From NCBI GenBank assembly GCA_030704615.1, contig CM060733.1, positions 42,720,001-42,784,000 of the forward strand: a stretch of DNA of 64,000 nucleotides. The letters are read 5' to 3'. The notes under the pieces were generated by a model, which was not told the DNA's origin, ran no database searches, and worked only from the letters and a program-made list of their open reading frames with translations. Every line of letters starts with the position of its first letter. Position 1 is the stretch's first letter. Source of the stretch: Takakia lepidozioides (taxonomy: Eukaryota > Streptophyta > Takakiopsida > Takakiales > Takakiaceae). A program made the translations under genes and the position numbers. Shown here piece after piece: positions 12,901 to 24,489 of this stretch.

Positions 12901-13486
12901 CACTCCCATTTCCTTCCTTTCTTGTGCATTAAGTATGCGAGAATCAAGGATTATTTGAGCAATGATTGGGCCAGACACTATGATAGGAGATTTTGCGGTA
13001 GTACCTTGTAATCTTTTCATCTCCTCTACCAGTGCGTTGTACATTACGTCCGCCCATTGTACCTCTTGTCCTTCAAGCCTTTGAGGATTTCCTCTGTGAA
13101 GGATCTGCTCAAATATTGTTGGTTCTGTTTCAGGGCAATCAGAACGTTCAATACTTGGCCTATGTCTTTTAACCCTGGGTACACAGCTTTGGTACAAGCA
13201 TAACCCTGAGTTTTAAAGAAACTCCCTTCTTGGAATAAGTCCCCTATTTGCAGTCTTGCCCTGTGTTCCTCCACATGCACCTGACCTGCTGGCAATCGAA
13301 ACAATTGCTGGAGGTATAGGGGAGTAATCATTAATTCAACTCCCTTCACCGTTGTTGTTCCTGTCTTTGGCTCAAAGTTCTGTAAAATTGTAACATGTAC
13401 TGTCTATGGTGTAGTGTCCAATCCATGCTTTGCAATCCTTCCAATCTCAGCTCCTTCAGTATCTTTATCGCCTGTGGGGTAGCCAT
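9997..13486 (-). CDS. ORF3 (post-pol protein) of family A, copy 2, full span
   Basis: This is the fullest copy of the downstream ORF, about 3.5 kb. The start is taken as ATG at 13484-13486 (MATPQAIKIL), just after a CACACTACAG that looks like a splice acceptor. The stop is TAA at 9997-9999. Order: N-terminal helical region (13486-12900), Glu-rich acidic region, long coiled coil (about 12150-11300), PPPPQQ linker, helical domain with IVMGC, and basic SPPR-type tail. At least five one-base shifts break the frame (near 13350, 13060, 12780, 11550, 11030 and 10400 by comparison with copies 1 and 3). The N-terminal and IVMGC parts are shared with the family B ORF3. No known enzyme or envelope motif is visible. 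A structural or nucleic-acid-binding role is only inference. Confidence 0.75.
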
Positions 13487-15438
13487 CGTTTGTTTCTGCA
13501 GAATTGTGGTGCTGTAGTGTGAAAAGAAGGGGGCATATATCCCCTTCTGTCTAATCCTAATCTAGTTCTTAGTGCAAGGTCTTGTTGTTATCACCGTTCT
13601 CCCACACAGCGTTGGCTACATCCATGTTGTTTATGATCAAGTATCATGAAAGCCCATTCATCCACCCGCAGCGGAAGAGAAGACATGGATGGGACAAGTG
13701 AAGGTGTTTCCTGCATAGTGCCCGGCCTGACTAGGGCTTCTGTCTTGCACCAGCTTAGTTTTCATGCTGAATAGTCACTCAAACAGCTTACCAGTGGTTA
13801 ATGACAGCCTATGAGTTCACCATTTGCATGTAGCATCTACATTGAACCCCCTTTGTTTCATGCAATCACACGAAAGTGCAAGGAAACATGTATCTACACA
13901 TACAATGCAGGTCTGATATTTCTACCAACTCATGGTCTTTCCTTTATCTCTCAACTGACCCTCCTCCATCATTCTTTTGCTGAGCGGATCTCTCTTCTTC
14001 CAATGTTTTATCTCCCTTTTCTGATGCAAGTGCCCATATTGGACCAGACAGCCCTCTATCACCATTCCCAATTGACATGCATCATCTCTTATCCTCTCTA
14101 CACCATTCTGGTTTGAAGACCAGACCACCACTCCATTTCATTTTCAAAAACCCTTTTTCCTCTATCACATGTCTCTATCCTTTTCCCTTCTATCAAGAGC
14201 AAGTCCTAAATCTGCCCAAAACGATTTCTAGTCACACCCAAAGGAAGCATCCTATGTTTGAGAGCTGACTTCCCAACTTCTTGCAGCACTCCACACAACT
14301 TCCACCCTACCTCACTTCTCTCTACCTCCAGGACTGGTATGAATTCCAGAAGTCACCATTCCATTTGCCAAAATCTTTTTCTATCTCCCTCATCTCTATT
14401 GAGAGTCTCTCTAGCAAAATTCCATAGCAACTATCCCTAAGTCAGAGAGGGGCCTTGCATCTATGAACTTAGCTCTCTTATACTCTCAGCTGAAGCGGTG
14501 GATCGCCTGCCTGAAATGGCACCTCACCATCTCTGTCAGCAGCTCCCCTAACTCCTTTTGTCGTTTGAATGCCACGTTGTAAAAACAAAGATCTATGCAT
14601 GTCAGATCCTGTCATTGCTATGCCACTCCACCTTCAGATATTTTGTCGATTCAAGCGTTCCGTGAGCCCTTGACAGCTCTGTTTCAACCTATGGCAGTAA
14701 CCTTGTTGCTTGCCAACTAACTACCCTATCCTACCATCTCTGCTAATCTACCTAAGATCTGATGTGATAACAGAGAAGACAGTCATTATCTGAAAGCTTC
14801 ATGCTCTACATATTCACTCTTGCTTCTTTATTTACAGATAACCTGTATCACTGTCCACAAGCCAATGCCCTCATTCTGGCGATTGCACATATCACAAGTG
14901 GTCAAGTCATAATCCCATCTCTGCCCTTGATCTGGCAGCAATTGCTTCTCCACAAGTGCAGCTTTCTATAATTGCACATGAATGCAATGGCGGCGGTATC
15001 AGTTTGCACACCCTACCTCTGGCAGATGCCCGTCATGATGGAGCTGCCTCCATCATCTTTAACTAGCCTTTGATCAAGTCTGCAACCCCACCTTCCTATT
15101 CCCTGGCAGCAGGTTGTTTCCCTTGCAGTTCATCCTCCTTGTCATCGGTGTTATGAGAGTAACGACGGCACTGCTGCCCCTCCCCGAGCTGCTTTCCCGC
15201 AACTCCTACACCTTCAGCGGTCAAATCACAGGAAGCACCGCCTCTATGCCTTCATTACTTCTGTCAGTAGTACATGATATTACTTCCCTTGCCCTTGATG
15301 AATCGTCCTGCACCGCCTCCCTTCTCCTGGCTTGAGCAAAATTACCTAGCTTTTCCCTGCACGATTACCCTCCAGCAAGCCCTAAGCTTCCTCGACCCGC
15401 GTTTCTACGGTAATCACCAGCGATGAAAGCCATTCATC
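13487..15438 (-). other. Non-coding spacer between pol and ORF3 of family A
   Basis: About 1.95 kb has no ORF that I can support on either strand. A pyrimidine-rich stretch ending CACACTACAG (about 13502-13520 on the - strand) precedes the ORF3 start. It could be a 3' splice site, so this may be an intron or a leader for a spliced ORF3 message. Short + strand ORFs here lack family resemblance. Confidence 0.4.
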
Positions 15439-16095
15439 CTATGGATGAAAAGGCGTATTTCCTGACTTAGCCACATTTTGTCCTGGCAGAGCAATAGCAT
15501 AGTGTGCCCATGGAATTACCTGTAGGCATGGATAGTTCCCTCCCGTTATTAGTACCCGGGCACTCCCTTTGTAGTAATGCCGGATCCTGATGCCAAGCAA
15601 AATTTCCATGTTACTCCCCTGCATTCACACTACAGTGCTCTTCACCCTGATTTCCTCCATTCCTCTCACTCTCTTCATCTTAGACTCACAGAACTGCTTT
15701 GGCTGTAACAATTGCAGGAATGCCTGTAGTGCACAAAGCATAAACGTATGGTTGCCGCAGAAAGCTATGGGTAATCTCTTGTAAGCCTGCGGGGCTTGCA
15801 AGCATTGCTCAAGAGAAAAGCTCTGCTCTGTCGTTTCGTGTCTATGCCACTGCGTAAGTAATATTGCGAGCGTATAGTCTGTTAGTTCCTCCATAGTTTC
15901 CAAGTTATAGCATTTATGGCCTGTCCTGTCGAGACGCCCGTTACTCAGAACGACGCCGCCTCTTGCGCTCAATTTCCCTCCATTTTCTTGATCATTTTTC
16001 TGGTTTTCTATTGGCTGTATCTGCTGTGACTGGATTTTAACTTTTATCTTCTTTAGTGGACTTTCCCTGTTGGATAGTCCACTAGGATCACACAT
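15439..16095 (-). CDS. Small post-pol ORF of family A with one internal stop
   Basis: A frame of 156 codons starting MCDPSGLSN (16095-15625) ends at TGA. It continues in the same frame for 61 more codons to 15439. The predicted product is polar and Lys/Gln-rich at its N end, with a Cys-containing hydrophobic stretch in the middle. I recognise no family. It lies between the integrase tail and the spacer before ORF3. It could be a decayed extension of pol or a separate accessory ORF. Confidence 0.35.
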
Positions 16096-16300
16096 GCGAC
16101 ATGAATTCGGCTTTTGTGTACTTGCCGTTCGTTCCGTTTCCTTTTTCCGTATTCATTAATGGGCCCGCCTTTCATCCCTTTTGACGGCCGTTCTTGTCCT
16201 CTTTCTTTTTGACACCTGTCCTTGCACTTCATTCTCTGCTGTGTGTCGCACCCTGACCTCCACGTGTCTATTTTTAAATTAATTTCCGCTTCTTCTTCCT

Positions 16301-18155
16301 TCAGCCATTTTCCTGAAGTTTTATGTGTCCACTTGTCACTGATTTTATGGATCGTGTAACTTTAGTAGGCTGTGTTGAGTTGTGACAGGCTGTGTCATAC
16401 TGTGTTACGCTATGATAGGTTGTGTTGCACTGTGGTAAGCTGTGATAGGCTCTGACACGCTGCGGTAGGTTGTGATAGGCTGCGTCACTCCGTGCTGGGC
16501 TGTGATAGGCTGTGTCACGCCGTGATGGGCTGTGATAGGCTGTGTTGCGCCGTGCTGGGCTGTGATAGGCTGTGTCACGCCGTGATGGGCTGTGATAGGC
16601 TGTGTCACGTTTGTTTTGCCCACCCCGGTCATATATACTGGGCCTAGCGACGAGTGTTCCATACTCCGTTCGTAACACTGGTGCAGCCCGTGACTGCTCT
16701 TGCGGTTCAACATGCAAATCATGCTGCAGAGGTTTGTCATGGATACCACTGTACCCCTTCAACTTATTTGCATTGACTCTTCCCAGCATTTCTTTGTTAA
16801 TGGTTTGTAACATGGCTGTGTTGTTATCATACATCTTTTGTATGACATAAGGTCCTTTCCATGGTGATTTAAGCTTAGAAGCTTGAATCTTTCCTTTCTT
16901 TTGCAACCATAGAACCAAATCCCCCGTCTTAAAAGCTTTAACTTGCCTTCATCAAACTGTTCCTTTCTCTTCATCTGAATTCTGGTCATATTATCAGCTG
17001 CATCAGCACGTATTCTTCCACATGGTATAATTCATGTTTCCTGACCTTGATGGAGTCTTGCAATTCCATTCTTTTTCCCCACTCCGTTCTCATGGTAGGT
17101 AACAGGAATTCCACTGGAAGTAAGGCTTCCATACCATAAACTAATTGGAATGGTGTATACTTTGTGGTGACTTTATACGAAGTCCTGTATGACCATAAAG
17201 CTGTCAGCAGCTTTGTATCCCAATCCGTTCTGTTTGCATTGACTATCTTAGCCAAGATAGTACATAGTATTTTGTTGGTAGCCTCTGCCTGTCCATTACC
17301 CTGTGGGTAATATGTTGTACTCTTTCTATGCACAATCATAAACTCTTTAGTCAATAACTCAATGGTCTCATTCATGAAGTGACTTCCTTGATCACTGATA
17401 AATTCTAAGGGACATCCAAATCGTGTAAGTATGTTCTCGTACAGGAACCTTGTTGTGGACTTGGCTGTGTTGTCCCTCAAAGCTTTAGCTTCCACCCACT
17501 TTGTAGTATAATCAGTGGCTGTAATTATGTACCTGTTTTGTGTATTCTTGGATGGTGGATTAATTGGTCCAACAAAGTCTAGTCCCCATTTCTGAAATGG
17601 TTCCGTAGGCATTGTAGGATGCAAGGCCATTCTTCCAGATCTCTGCAAAGGTCCTAGCCTCTGACATTCATCACACTTCTGACAATACTCATGTACATCT
17701 TTGAACAAAGTAGGCCACCAGTATCCTGCGAGTAGTATCTTTCTACTGGTAGTCTCTTCTCCAAAATGACCTCCAGCCACTCCTTTATGAACTTCCTCCA
17801 AGACTTTATTTACTTCATGGTGGTACAAGCATCGTTTTAGTACCCCATCTGGTCCTAACTTATACATTCTGCTTCCTACCATAGTATAAGGTAAAGCTTT
17901 GATAGCGATTCTCTTCCTCTGCTCCTTACCATAACTAGGTGGACACTGACCATGAGCAAGGTAGTATCTGATTGGCCACTGCCAATCTAACCATTCATCT
18001 GCACTTCCTTGCACCTCCATTACAAATAAACTCGCATCAGGTAACTGATCGTCCACTCCTGTGGCGGCCTCTCCTGTTGTTAGTCGTGACAAATGATCTG
18101 CCACAAGATGCAAACGGCCAGGCTTGTAAATAACCTCGAACTCAAACTCATGCAA
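16301..18155 (-). CDS. Integrase of family A copy 2, with repetitive C-terminal tail
   Basis: This is the integrase end of pol, which joins element DNA to the genome. The first codons finish RNase H (HLVADHLSRL). Then come the HHCC zinc site (H and H near VHKGVAGGH, C-x2-C in YCQKCDECQ), and the DDE core with GLDFVGP, SDQGSHF and the Glu in NGQAEATNK. The core is open for 389 codons (18155-16986). Frameshifts follow near 16985 and 16900. The last 205 codons (16918-16301) hold the C-terminal DNA-binding part (SPWKGPYVIQ, ANKLKGYSGIHDK) and then about a dozen repeats of an AYHSP-type unit. Confidence 0.85.
16370..16618 (-). repeat. Minisatellite encoding the AYHSP repeats of the pol tail
   Basis: Tandem units near 30 bp of the type TGTGATAGGCTGTGTCACGC make up the end of the pol frame. 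They share the CACAGCC heptamer with the minisatellite in the LTR of the same element. The unit keeps the reading frame through most copies. Confidence 0.8.
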
Positions 18156-18160
18156 GATTA

Positions 18161-21072
18161 TTAACCACCTGCTATCCTTCCACTTATCAAAGGTTTGTTC
18201 ACCAGATATATCAGAGCCTGGTGATCCACATAAAACATAAACTTTCTTCCCAATAGGTAATGCCTGAATTTCTTCACTGCATAGATCATTGCCAATGCTT
18301 CTCTTTCCGTTGTGCTATAGTTCCTCTCAGCAGTGTTCATCAACCGGCTAGCATAGTACACAGGTGAATCTATATTCCCTGTAACATTCTGGGCTAACAC
18401 CGCTCCCAACGCTTCTCCTGATGCATCGCAGTGAACATGAAATACTACATGCCAGTGAGGGTTAATCAGCACAGGTGTAGTTGTTACTGACAGTGTAAGT
18501 TCCTCAAACGCCTGTTGACATTCAGCTGTCCATGCAAACACTGCATCTTTCTTCAGAAGCTTGCTCAATGGTGCTGCTATTTGTGCATACCTTTTGACAA
18601 ATCTTCTGTAATAACTGGTTTGCCCAAGGAATCTCCTTAAACTCTTAACATTCACTGGTGGTGGAGAGGCTTTAATGGACTCTGTCTTCCTGGGATCCAC
18701 AAGGAGTCCCTTCTTACACACAATGTGTCCCAGAAGCACCCCTGAGTTCACACAGAAAGTACACTTCTCTGGGTTCAAGCCCAGACCTCTCATCCTGCAT
18801 CTGGCCAGGCATAACTCCAATTTATGCAAGTGCTCATTCTTAGAGCTGTACACACTGAAATCATCCAAAAACACCTGCATGAAATCATCCAGATACTCTT
18901 GAAAAGATTCACTTATCACTCTCTGAAAGGTCGCTGGTGCATTACAAAGTCCAAAGGGCATGACTTTGTATGCATAAGCCCCCCAGTCTGTGATGAAAGC
19001 TGTTTTCCCTTGGTCTTCTTCTGCCACTTGCACTTGATTATAACCACTGAAGCCATCCATGAATGAGTACATCTCATGGCCTGCCACAGTGTCTAATACT
19101 GCTTCTGTGAATGGCAAAGGGAAAGGATCTTTCTTCGTACAAGCATTCAGCTTCTTATAGTTCACACATACTCTTAGTTTGCCATTCTTCTTGGGAACTA
19201 TAACAATGGGTGACAACCAAGTTGTATACTCTATTGGGTATATAAACTTAGCCTCAGCCAACTTCTTTATCTCTTCTCCAACCTTCTGTGCGTAGTTGGG
19301 ATTCATTCTATACCTCGCCTGCTTGATTGGTACTGATCCTGGTTCCAGTTCAATTTTATGCTGACAGACTTCAGGTGGTATCCCTTTTAGATCCTCATAG
19401 CTCCAAGCAAATACATCTCTGTATTTGATGAACAAGCTTTTAGCTTCTTCGAAGAATTCCGGCTCCAAATCAGCTCCTACTTTCACCATCCTCGGTTCCT
19501 CCTGAGTTCCCACATTTACTTCTCTCACCTGCTCATCAGCTGTGATTGTCCAACCAGTCACCACTTCATCCTGTAAGCTCACAGTGGCTGGTTCTTCTAG
19601 GATTTCTATTTCTCCTTCTCTTTCTTCATAGAAATGTGATGGGTAAATGCTGGTTTCTTCTTCAGTTGGTGTTGTTGTCACTACACCACAGCAGATACCT
19701 CTCAAACAACTTAGGCTTTCCAGCCGCATCTCTGCAACCTGCTCCCACTCTGGGTGTGCAGCAAATAGGGTAGCTTCCTGCTCCTCATCCAGTCCTCCTC
19801 TCCAATCATACTCTCTGACTCCTCGAGGTCTTCTTGTAGCAGGTAATCTACTAGATTTCTTTGTGGTAATTTGTATCTCGTGTATCCCATTATGCACGGT
19901 TAATAACTGAGAATTCCAGTCATGGAATACCCTGGCCTGTTTCAGCCACGGACGTCCCAATAATAAGGAGTAAGCCTCCATGACTTCATCCATTTTTATA
20001 CAGTTACGGTGATCATAAAGATCATTTTCTGTATCTGTATCTTAACTCCTCTTATTAATCCCAATGGCTGCACACTTCTTTGATCTGCCATTGTTACTGT
20101 AAATGGGGCTGGTTTCATGTTACTTAGACCAAGCTTCTTCCTTAATTGGTCTGTCATGATATTTACTCCAGAACCACCATCTATCAGTACATCAGTTAGT
20201 TCTGTGCTTCCAATTCTCAATTGGATTACTGGCATAGAATCATCAAAGTCCATGACTGGTTCTCGCCCTTCCTGCTTCACATTATAACTGGTCACCTTGC
20301 TGTTCAGGTCTGTGTTTCCTGTCTCTTGGGCAATTCGGTTGATTGCTTGATACAGCCTGTGCCTACAATAAGGTGCCACAGCTAATAGCTGTCCAATGGT
20401 AATTTCTGCTTTGGTCTGACATATTACTTCAGCCAAAGTCTCTTCATTACTTTGCATGTCTGCATCTTCTTTTTTCCTTTCTTCCTCACTCCCATCTTTT
20501 TCTCCATCCGAATCAGAGGAATCTGCCACAGGAATATCCGTATTTTTTTGCATTTCCCTTATAGTATCTGCCACTTCCTTGTGCAGTTCCTTCTCATCTT
20601 TCCAAGTCTCTTCATCTTCAGGCATATCATTGCCACTTCCAGTCTCATCTTCTTCCTCTTCTACTGGAGGTATTAGTTTGGCTTTACTTCTTGTTACTAT
20701 CATTGTACTTACTTCTGGTACAACACATGGCCTAACCATGTGAGCTGCCACCACTGGGCCCTCATTCACAGGAGCTCTCATCTCATTCTGGTGTCTTATC
20801 CAGAATGAACAGGCTGCCTTGCGATGTCCTGGCTGATTACAATAGTAACATAACTCTTCACCATTGGGTCCTCGCCCTTGGTCTGTTCTTGGATTATTTC
20901 TATAATCCTGATTCCCGGGCTGGTAATTCCCCCTTGGATTACCCTGATAGTTGCCTCTGGAATTTCCTTGGTAATTCCCTCTTGAATTACCTCTCCCTTC
21001 CATGCCATTGTTATAACCACCAGACCTACCATAGTGGTCCTGATCATTGTTTCTTCTTGGCTGGGGCTGCAC
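18161..21072 (-). CDS. Protease, reverse transcriptase and RNase H of family A copy 2
   Basis: The 358-codon part (21072-19996) starts with a third CCHC knuckle (CYYCNQPGHRKAAC) and ends in an aspartic protease with DGGSGVN (about 20170-20190). After a one-base shift near 19995, 610 codons continue the protease (LLGRPWL). The reverse transcriptase follows (LRVCVNYKKLN, FMDGFSGYNQ, PFGLCNAPATFQ), with the catalytic box FLDDFSVY at about 18855-18875 (F where Y is more common). RNase H comes last, with DASGEALGAVL, TEREALA and VDHQAL. A shift near 18165-18200 separates this from the integrase frame. It makes the element's DNA copy. Few breaks over nearly 3 kb suggest a fairly recent insertion. 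Confidence 0.9.
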
Positions 21073-22744
21073 CTAATGCACCCTCACTTGCCTAGGTTCT
21101 CTTGCAGCTGTCCTTCTGTTGTAGTAACAATTCTCAGTAGAATGGTTATCCATTTTACAGATAGTACAGTGTTTCTCCTTCATGTGGCATTCTGTAGTGG
21201 TATGGCCTTCATTCTGGCACTTTGCACACCATACACCCTTCCTCCAATGTGTTGCAGCCTCTGTGGCATACTTCTTCAAGATTTCTTCCAATCTTTTCTC
21301 ATAGTTATCCCTCTTCAACTTTTCCTTTCTCTTACTCTTTCTTTTTAGTTCTTGCTCTTCTTCTTCATCTGACTCATCTTCAGAGTCCTCATCTTCCTTT
21401 TTCTCTCTCCTGAGCATTCCCAATTGCTCAATTCTGTTTGCAGTTTCAAATGCCTCCTCCACTGTATTATGGGGTAACATATCCACTTTCTTTGCAACTC
21501 TGGTCTTAGTCCACTCACAAACCAAGTCTTCTGTAAACCGGGTGCTGGTACTGCAGCCAGCTTTTTCATCATCAATTCCATCTTCTCCATATACTCTTCA
21601 ACAGTTTCATGCTTCTTCTGCTTCAGCTGTTGTAAACTTCCATACACTTCATCCTCAGTTTTACTTGTCCTGAACCTATTTCGAAATGCTGTATTCAAGC
21701 CATTCCAGGTTAGGAAATGATTATCAGGGAATCTTGCATACCATTCACTTGCTTTCTTGATAAGTGAACAAGGAAACAGTCTCATCTTGGCATCATCGCC
21801 ATTCTCATTGTTCACTATACACATGTGCTCAAATTGGCTAATGTGTACATCGGGATCCCCTTTTCCTGAATATATTGGAAAGGGTGGTTTTGCCCGTGTT
21901 GGTTGTAACGCCATCTGTGGCCCTACCTTCTGCCCACTGACAGGTGCTGGCACCCTTGCTGGTGCTGGTCCTTCTGGACCTGTTGTTTTTGTGGTGGATC
22001 TTCCACCAAGTGGTGGCCCTTGAGCACTCCCTGCTTCTGGCCCCACGATATTCACAGTATTCCCAGCTTCAGTTGCACTACTTCCCACACTCCCTGTCCC
22101 CCCAGAGCCAGATCCAGGCAGCCCGCCTGATCCCCCTGAGCCGACACCTTCGTTGGCCTGTGATCCAAGTGCTCCACTTGATCCAGGTCCAACGGGTTGG
22201 GATGTCCTGGTTGTAGTCTCAACCTCAGCTGTTGGGTCTACTTCTTCATATTCTTCCTCTTCCAATTTCTTCTCTCTGTTTTCATCCTCCAAGTTCTGCC
22301 CTTGGGTTTCTTCTTCACTCATGTAACTCAACTGTAATGGTGTTGGAGAGTCTGAACTCTCCGTTGGCTCTGCCACATCCTCTTCTCCTTCTTCATCTTC
22401 TGCTTCAGAAACTGGAGTTCCTGCTTTTGGTGTTCCATGCCAACTCTTATCAAAGATTTCTGTCAATCTTTTATCCAAGGATGTACCTCAGATCTTTCAC
22501 CTCGTGATTGATCTTCTTCCTGTACCAATTCCCTTAATCTTTCTTGCAAAGAAACAGAAGGAGTGGCATCCAACTCTAGTTCTTCCGGTATAGGTGATGC
22601 ACTCTTTGATCTTAATGGTGTGAGAGGTCCAGATGATTCCCCTATGTCTATTCCTCTCTCCCAAAGATATGGATAATTAGCTTTCAGATAGCTTTCTCTT
22701 TTTGCTGAATATCTCTGTCGTCTAGCTTCTCTTTCATCACTCAT
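21073..22744 (-). CDS. Gag of family A copy 2
   Basis: The probable start is ATG at 22742-22744 (MSDEREARR), conserved in phase with the main frame after one shift near 22470. An acidic, Gly/Ser-rich N part is followed by the Ty3-type capsid region (FPIYSGKGDPDVHISQFE, ASEWYARFPD, WNGLNTAFRNRF, LQQLKQKKHETVEEYM). After another shift near 21520 comes a Lys/Glu-rich stretch and two CCHC zinc knuckles (CAKCQNEGHTTTEC and CTICKMDNHSTENC). The frame stops at TAG 21073-21075 and then stays open in the same frame into a third knuckle and the protease. Gag forms the particle and binds the RNA. Confidence 0.85.
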
Positions 22745-22765
22745 GTCCCATGTCTTTCATTTCTT

Positions 22766-23352
22766 TTAATGTGGCAATAACCAAAACTCTCTTCTGTAAT
22801 ATCTCTCGTATATGCCTGGGTTTCTTTCAAGCTTCAATGCACCCTTGGCTATACTTGAAGTCTCCGTTACCATATAACCATATGGCAAACAAGTCTGAAA
22901 AGCTGTTCTTGGTGTGAGTTTGATCCACAAAATATCCTTTGGAATCCAATTCTTTACCAGTACAAGCTCTTCATGCATATGAGTATAAACATTCACCTTT
23001 CTTTCTTCCCAGCCTTCAAACTCTACTCGTTTAATGGATAGCAATGCTATCACATAAACCAATGTTGGTAACCAACGTGCTCTTCCTCTACAGGCTACCT
23101 GATAAATCTTTATCACTCCTTTCTCCAGACCCCATTCTGGATCAGCATCATGCACTCGTTTAAGAATATTTTCTTTACAACCGTCTGGCAATTCCAAGAA
23201 CCTTTGAAAGAATTGTTTGGACAATCTTTCTTCCTTCGTTCCACAGGGAATTTGATTCACTTCAAATTCTTTAATGGTCCATCCACCATGATCCCACCAG
23301 ATGCCTGTCACATCTGGTTGTTCATGTCCCAGTTCCCCAGTATGGTCGCCAA
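22766..23352 (-). CDS. Leader ORF between PBS and gag of family A
   Basis: An open frame of about 195 codons runs from the LTR edge to a stop at 22766, just upstream of gag. It has no Met near the LTR junction. The product would be Trp-rich and basic/acidic mixed (IWWDHGGWTIKEFEVNQ). I do not recognise it. It may be an N-terminal gag extension or an extra leader protein. Confidence 0.35.
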
Positions 23353-23353
23353 A
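23334..23353 (-). promoter_or_regulatory. Primer-binding site of family A copy 2
   Basis: Directly inside the 5' LTR the - strand reads TTTGGCGACCATACTGGGGA. The TGGCGnC...GGGGA form recalls PBS sequences of Tat/Athila-type plant elements. The exact tRNA match was not checked. Confidence 0.6.
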
Positions 23354-24277
23354 TGTCGCGCGGCTTTTACTCACCCATCCCTTCGCTATCCGAGGCGGAA
23401 ACTCCAAGATAGAAGAGTTGGAAATCTCTAAGTACTCAGCCGCGCAGAACAATCAGTCATGACCTACAGCTAGTGTATCATGGGGGTGTTTCCTATTTGT
23501 TTCCCTTTCCGCATTCATCTTAGCTACCTTACCATTGATAATTAAGTATCAGTTTGCTTCATCAATTTATCGGTTTCCTTCACTCCTCCATTCAATCCAC
23601 AGCTTCACTCAGATCTCTCTACACAGTGTGATTGTATCGTATAAGTATCAGATTATGATTTATCAGGTATCAGGCCGAAGCCATTGTGTCTCTATTCTCC
23701 TCTACAATATCCCTACAGCTTTGCATATAACAAGCATCTACTAATCCTCTTTCCTCCTTCATCGTGCTCTCCGACCTCCGCTCCCGTCTGACTCCGAAAT
23801 CCTCCTCCCCCCAATAATAATCCCCTTCTTCATTCCCCGTTCTTCCCTTTATCTTCCTATCCGTAGTTCTAACCGTTTCCCTCACTAACCGTCGCTTGTG
23901 AACTAACATGTTCCCCACAGTCGTTCCCTGTCCTGCTCTCCGTTCCCTATGATCGTGACCGCTGTGTCAAGCTGTGACTGGCTGTGTGAAACTGTGACGG
24001 GCTGTGACTGGCTGTGCGACTGTGTTTGGCTGTGTCAGGCTGTGATTGGCTGTGTGGGCTGTGTGGGCTGTGTCGACTGTGACGACTGTGACGGGCTGTG
24101 TTGGCTGTGTCGGCTGTGACGACTGTGACGGGCTGTGTGGCTGTGTCGACTGTGTAACCCCCCTCTACAATGCGTTGCTGTCACCCCTAAGGCTCCTGTT
24201 GGTCTCAGTCTGTGCAAAAATTAAGGGTACCCTACAGATCCCATATAAGTGTCTAAGTCCCCTACAGTCCTCTAACA
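23354..24277 (-). mobile_element. 5' LTR of family A copy 2
   Basis: This 924-bp LTR runs from TGTCGCGCGGC (23354) to CTCTAACA (24277). It carries the shortest minisatellite of the family. It is nearly identical to the visible part of 9035-9958. Confidence 0.92.
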
Positions 24278-24489
24278 GTGCGCAGGGAAGGGGGAGTGTG
24301 GGGAAGATGAGGAGCTCGGAGCGAGGAAGTGTTGTCGGTTTGAAACGCGTGGGTCACGAGCGAAGGTCGGGCAAGTGGCAAAGGAAAAGAGCACCATTTA
24401 ATATAACCGTACCCAAGAATGAGGCGCAAAATTTACTTCGACAGGACGTCCAATCGGAGGGTGACGGCCCCACATGCCTGCCAGAGAAG

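Larger units (their letters stand above)
9035..24277 (-). mobile_element. Near-complete Ty3/gypsy element, family A copy 2 (about 15.3 kb)
   Basis: In element order on the - strand: 5' LTR (24277-23354), primer-binding site, leader ORF, gag, protease, RT/RNase H, integrase, small ORF, non-coding spacer, ORF3, polypurine tract, 3' LTR (9958 down into the gap). The two LTRs share variants that the other copies lack, for example CATCTTAGCTACC (against CATCCTAGCTACC), which supports one insertion. RT before integrase defines Ty3/gypsy. The large size, the PBS form and an extra ORF after pol resemble the Tat/Ogre/Athila side of the superfamily. That placement is inference. The right flank is GTGCG (24278-24282). 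The left flank is in the gap, so a target duplication cannot be tested. Confidence 0.85.

Noticed and set aside
9997-13486. Envelope gene
   Set aside because: The position after pol fits, but there is no signal peptide or membrane anchor and the protein is mainly coiled coil.
13811-15335. Short + strand ORFs with hydrophobic stretches
   Set aside because: They lie in the non-coding spacer of family A, with no motif and no conservation that could be seen.
19546-22507. Several + strand ORFs opposite gag and pol
   Set aside because: They are antisense shadows of the - strand polyprotein, which has clear domain motifs.
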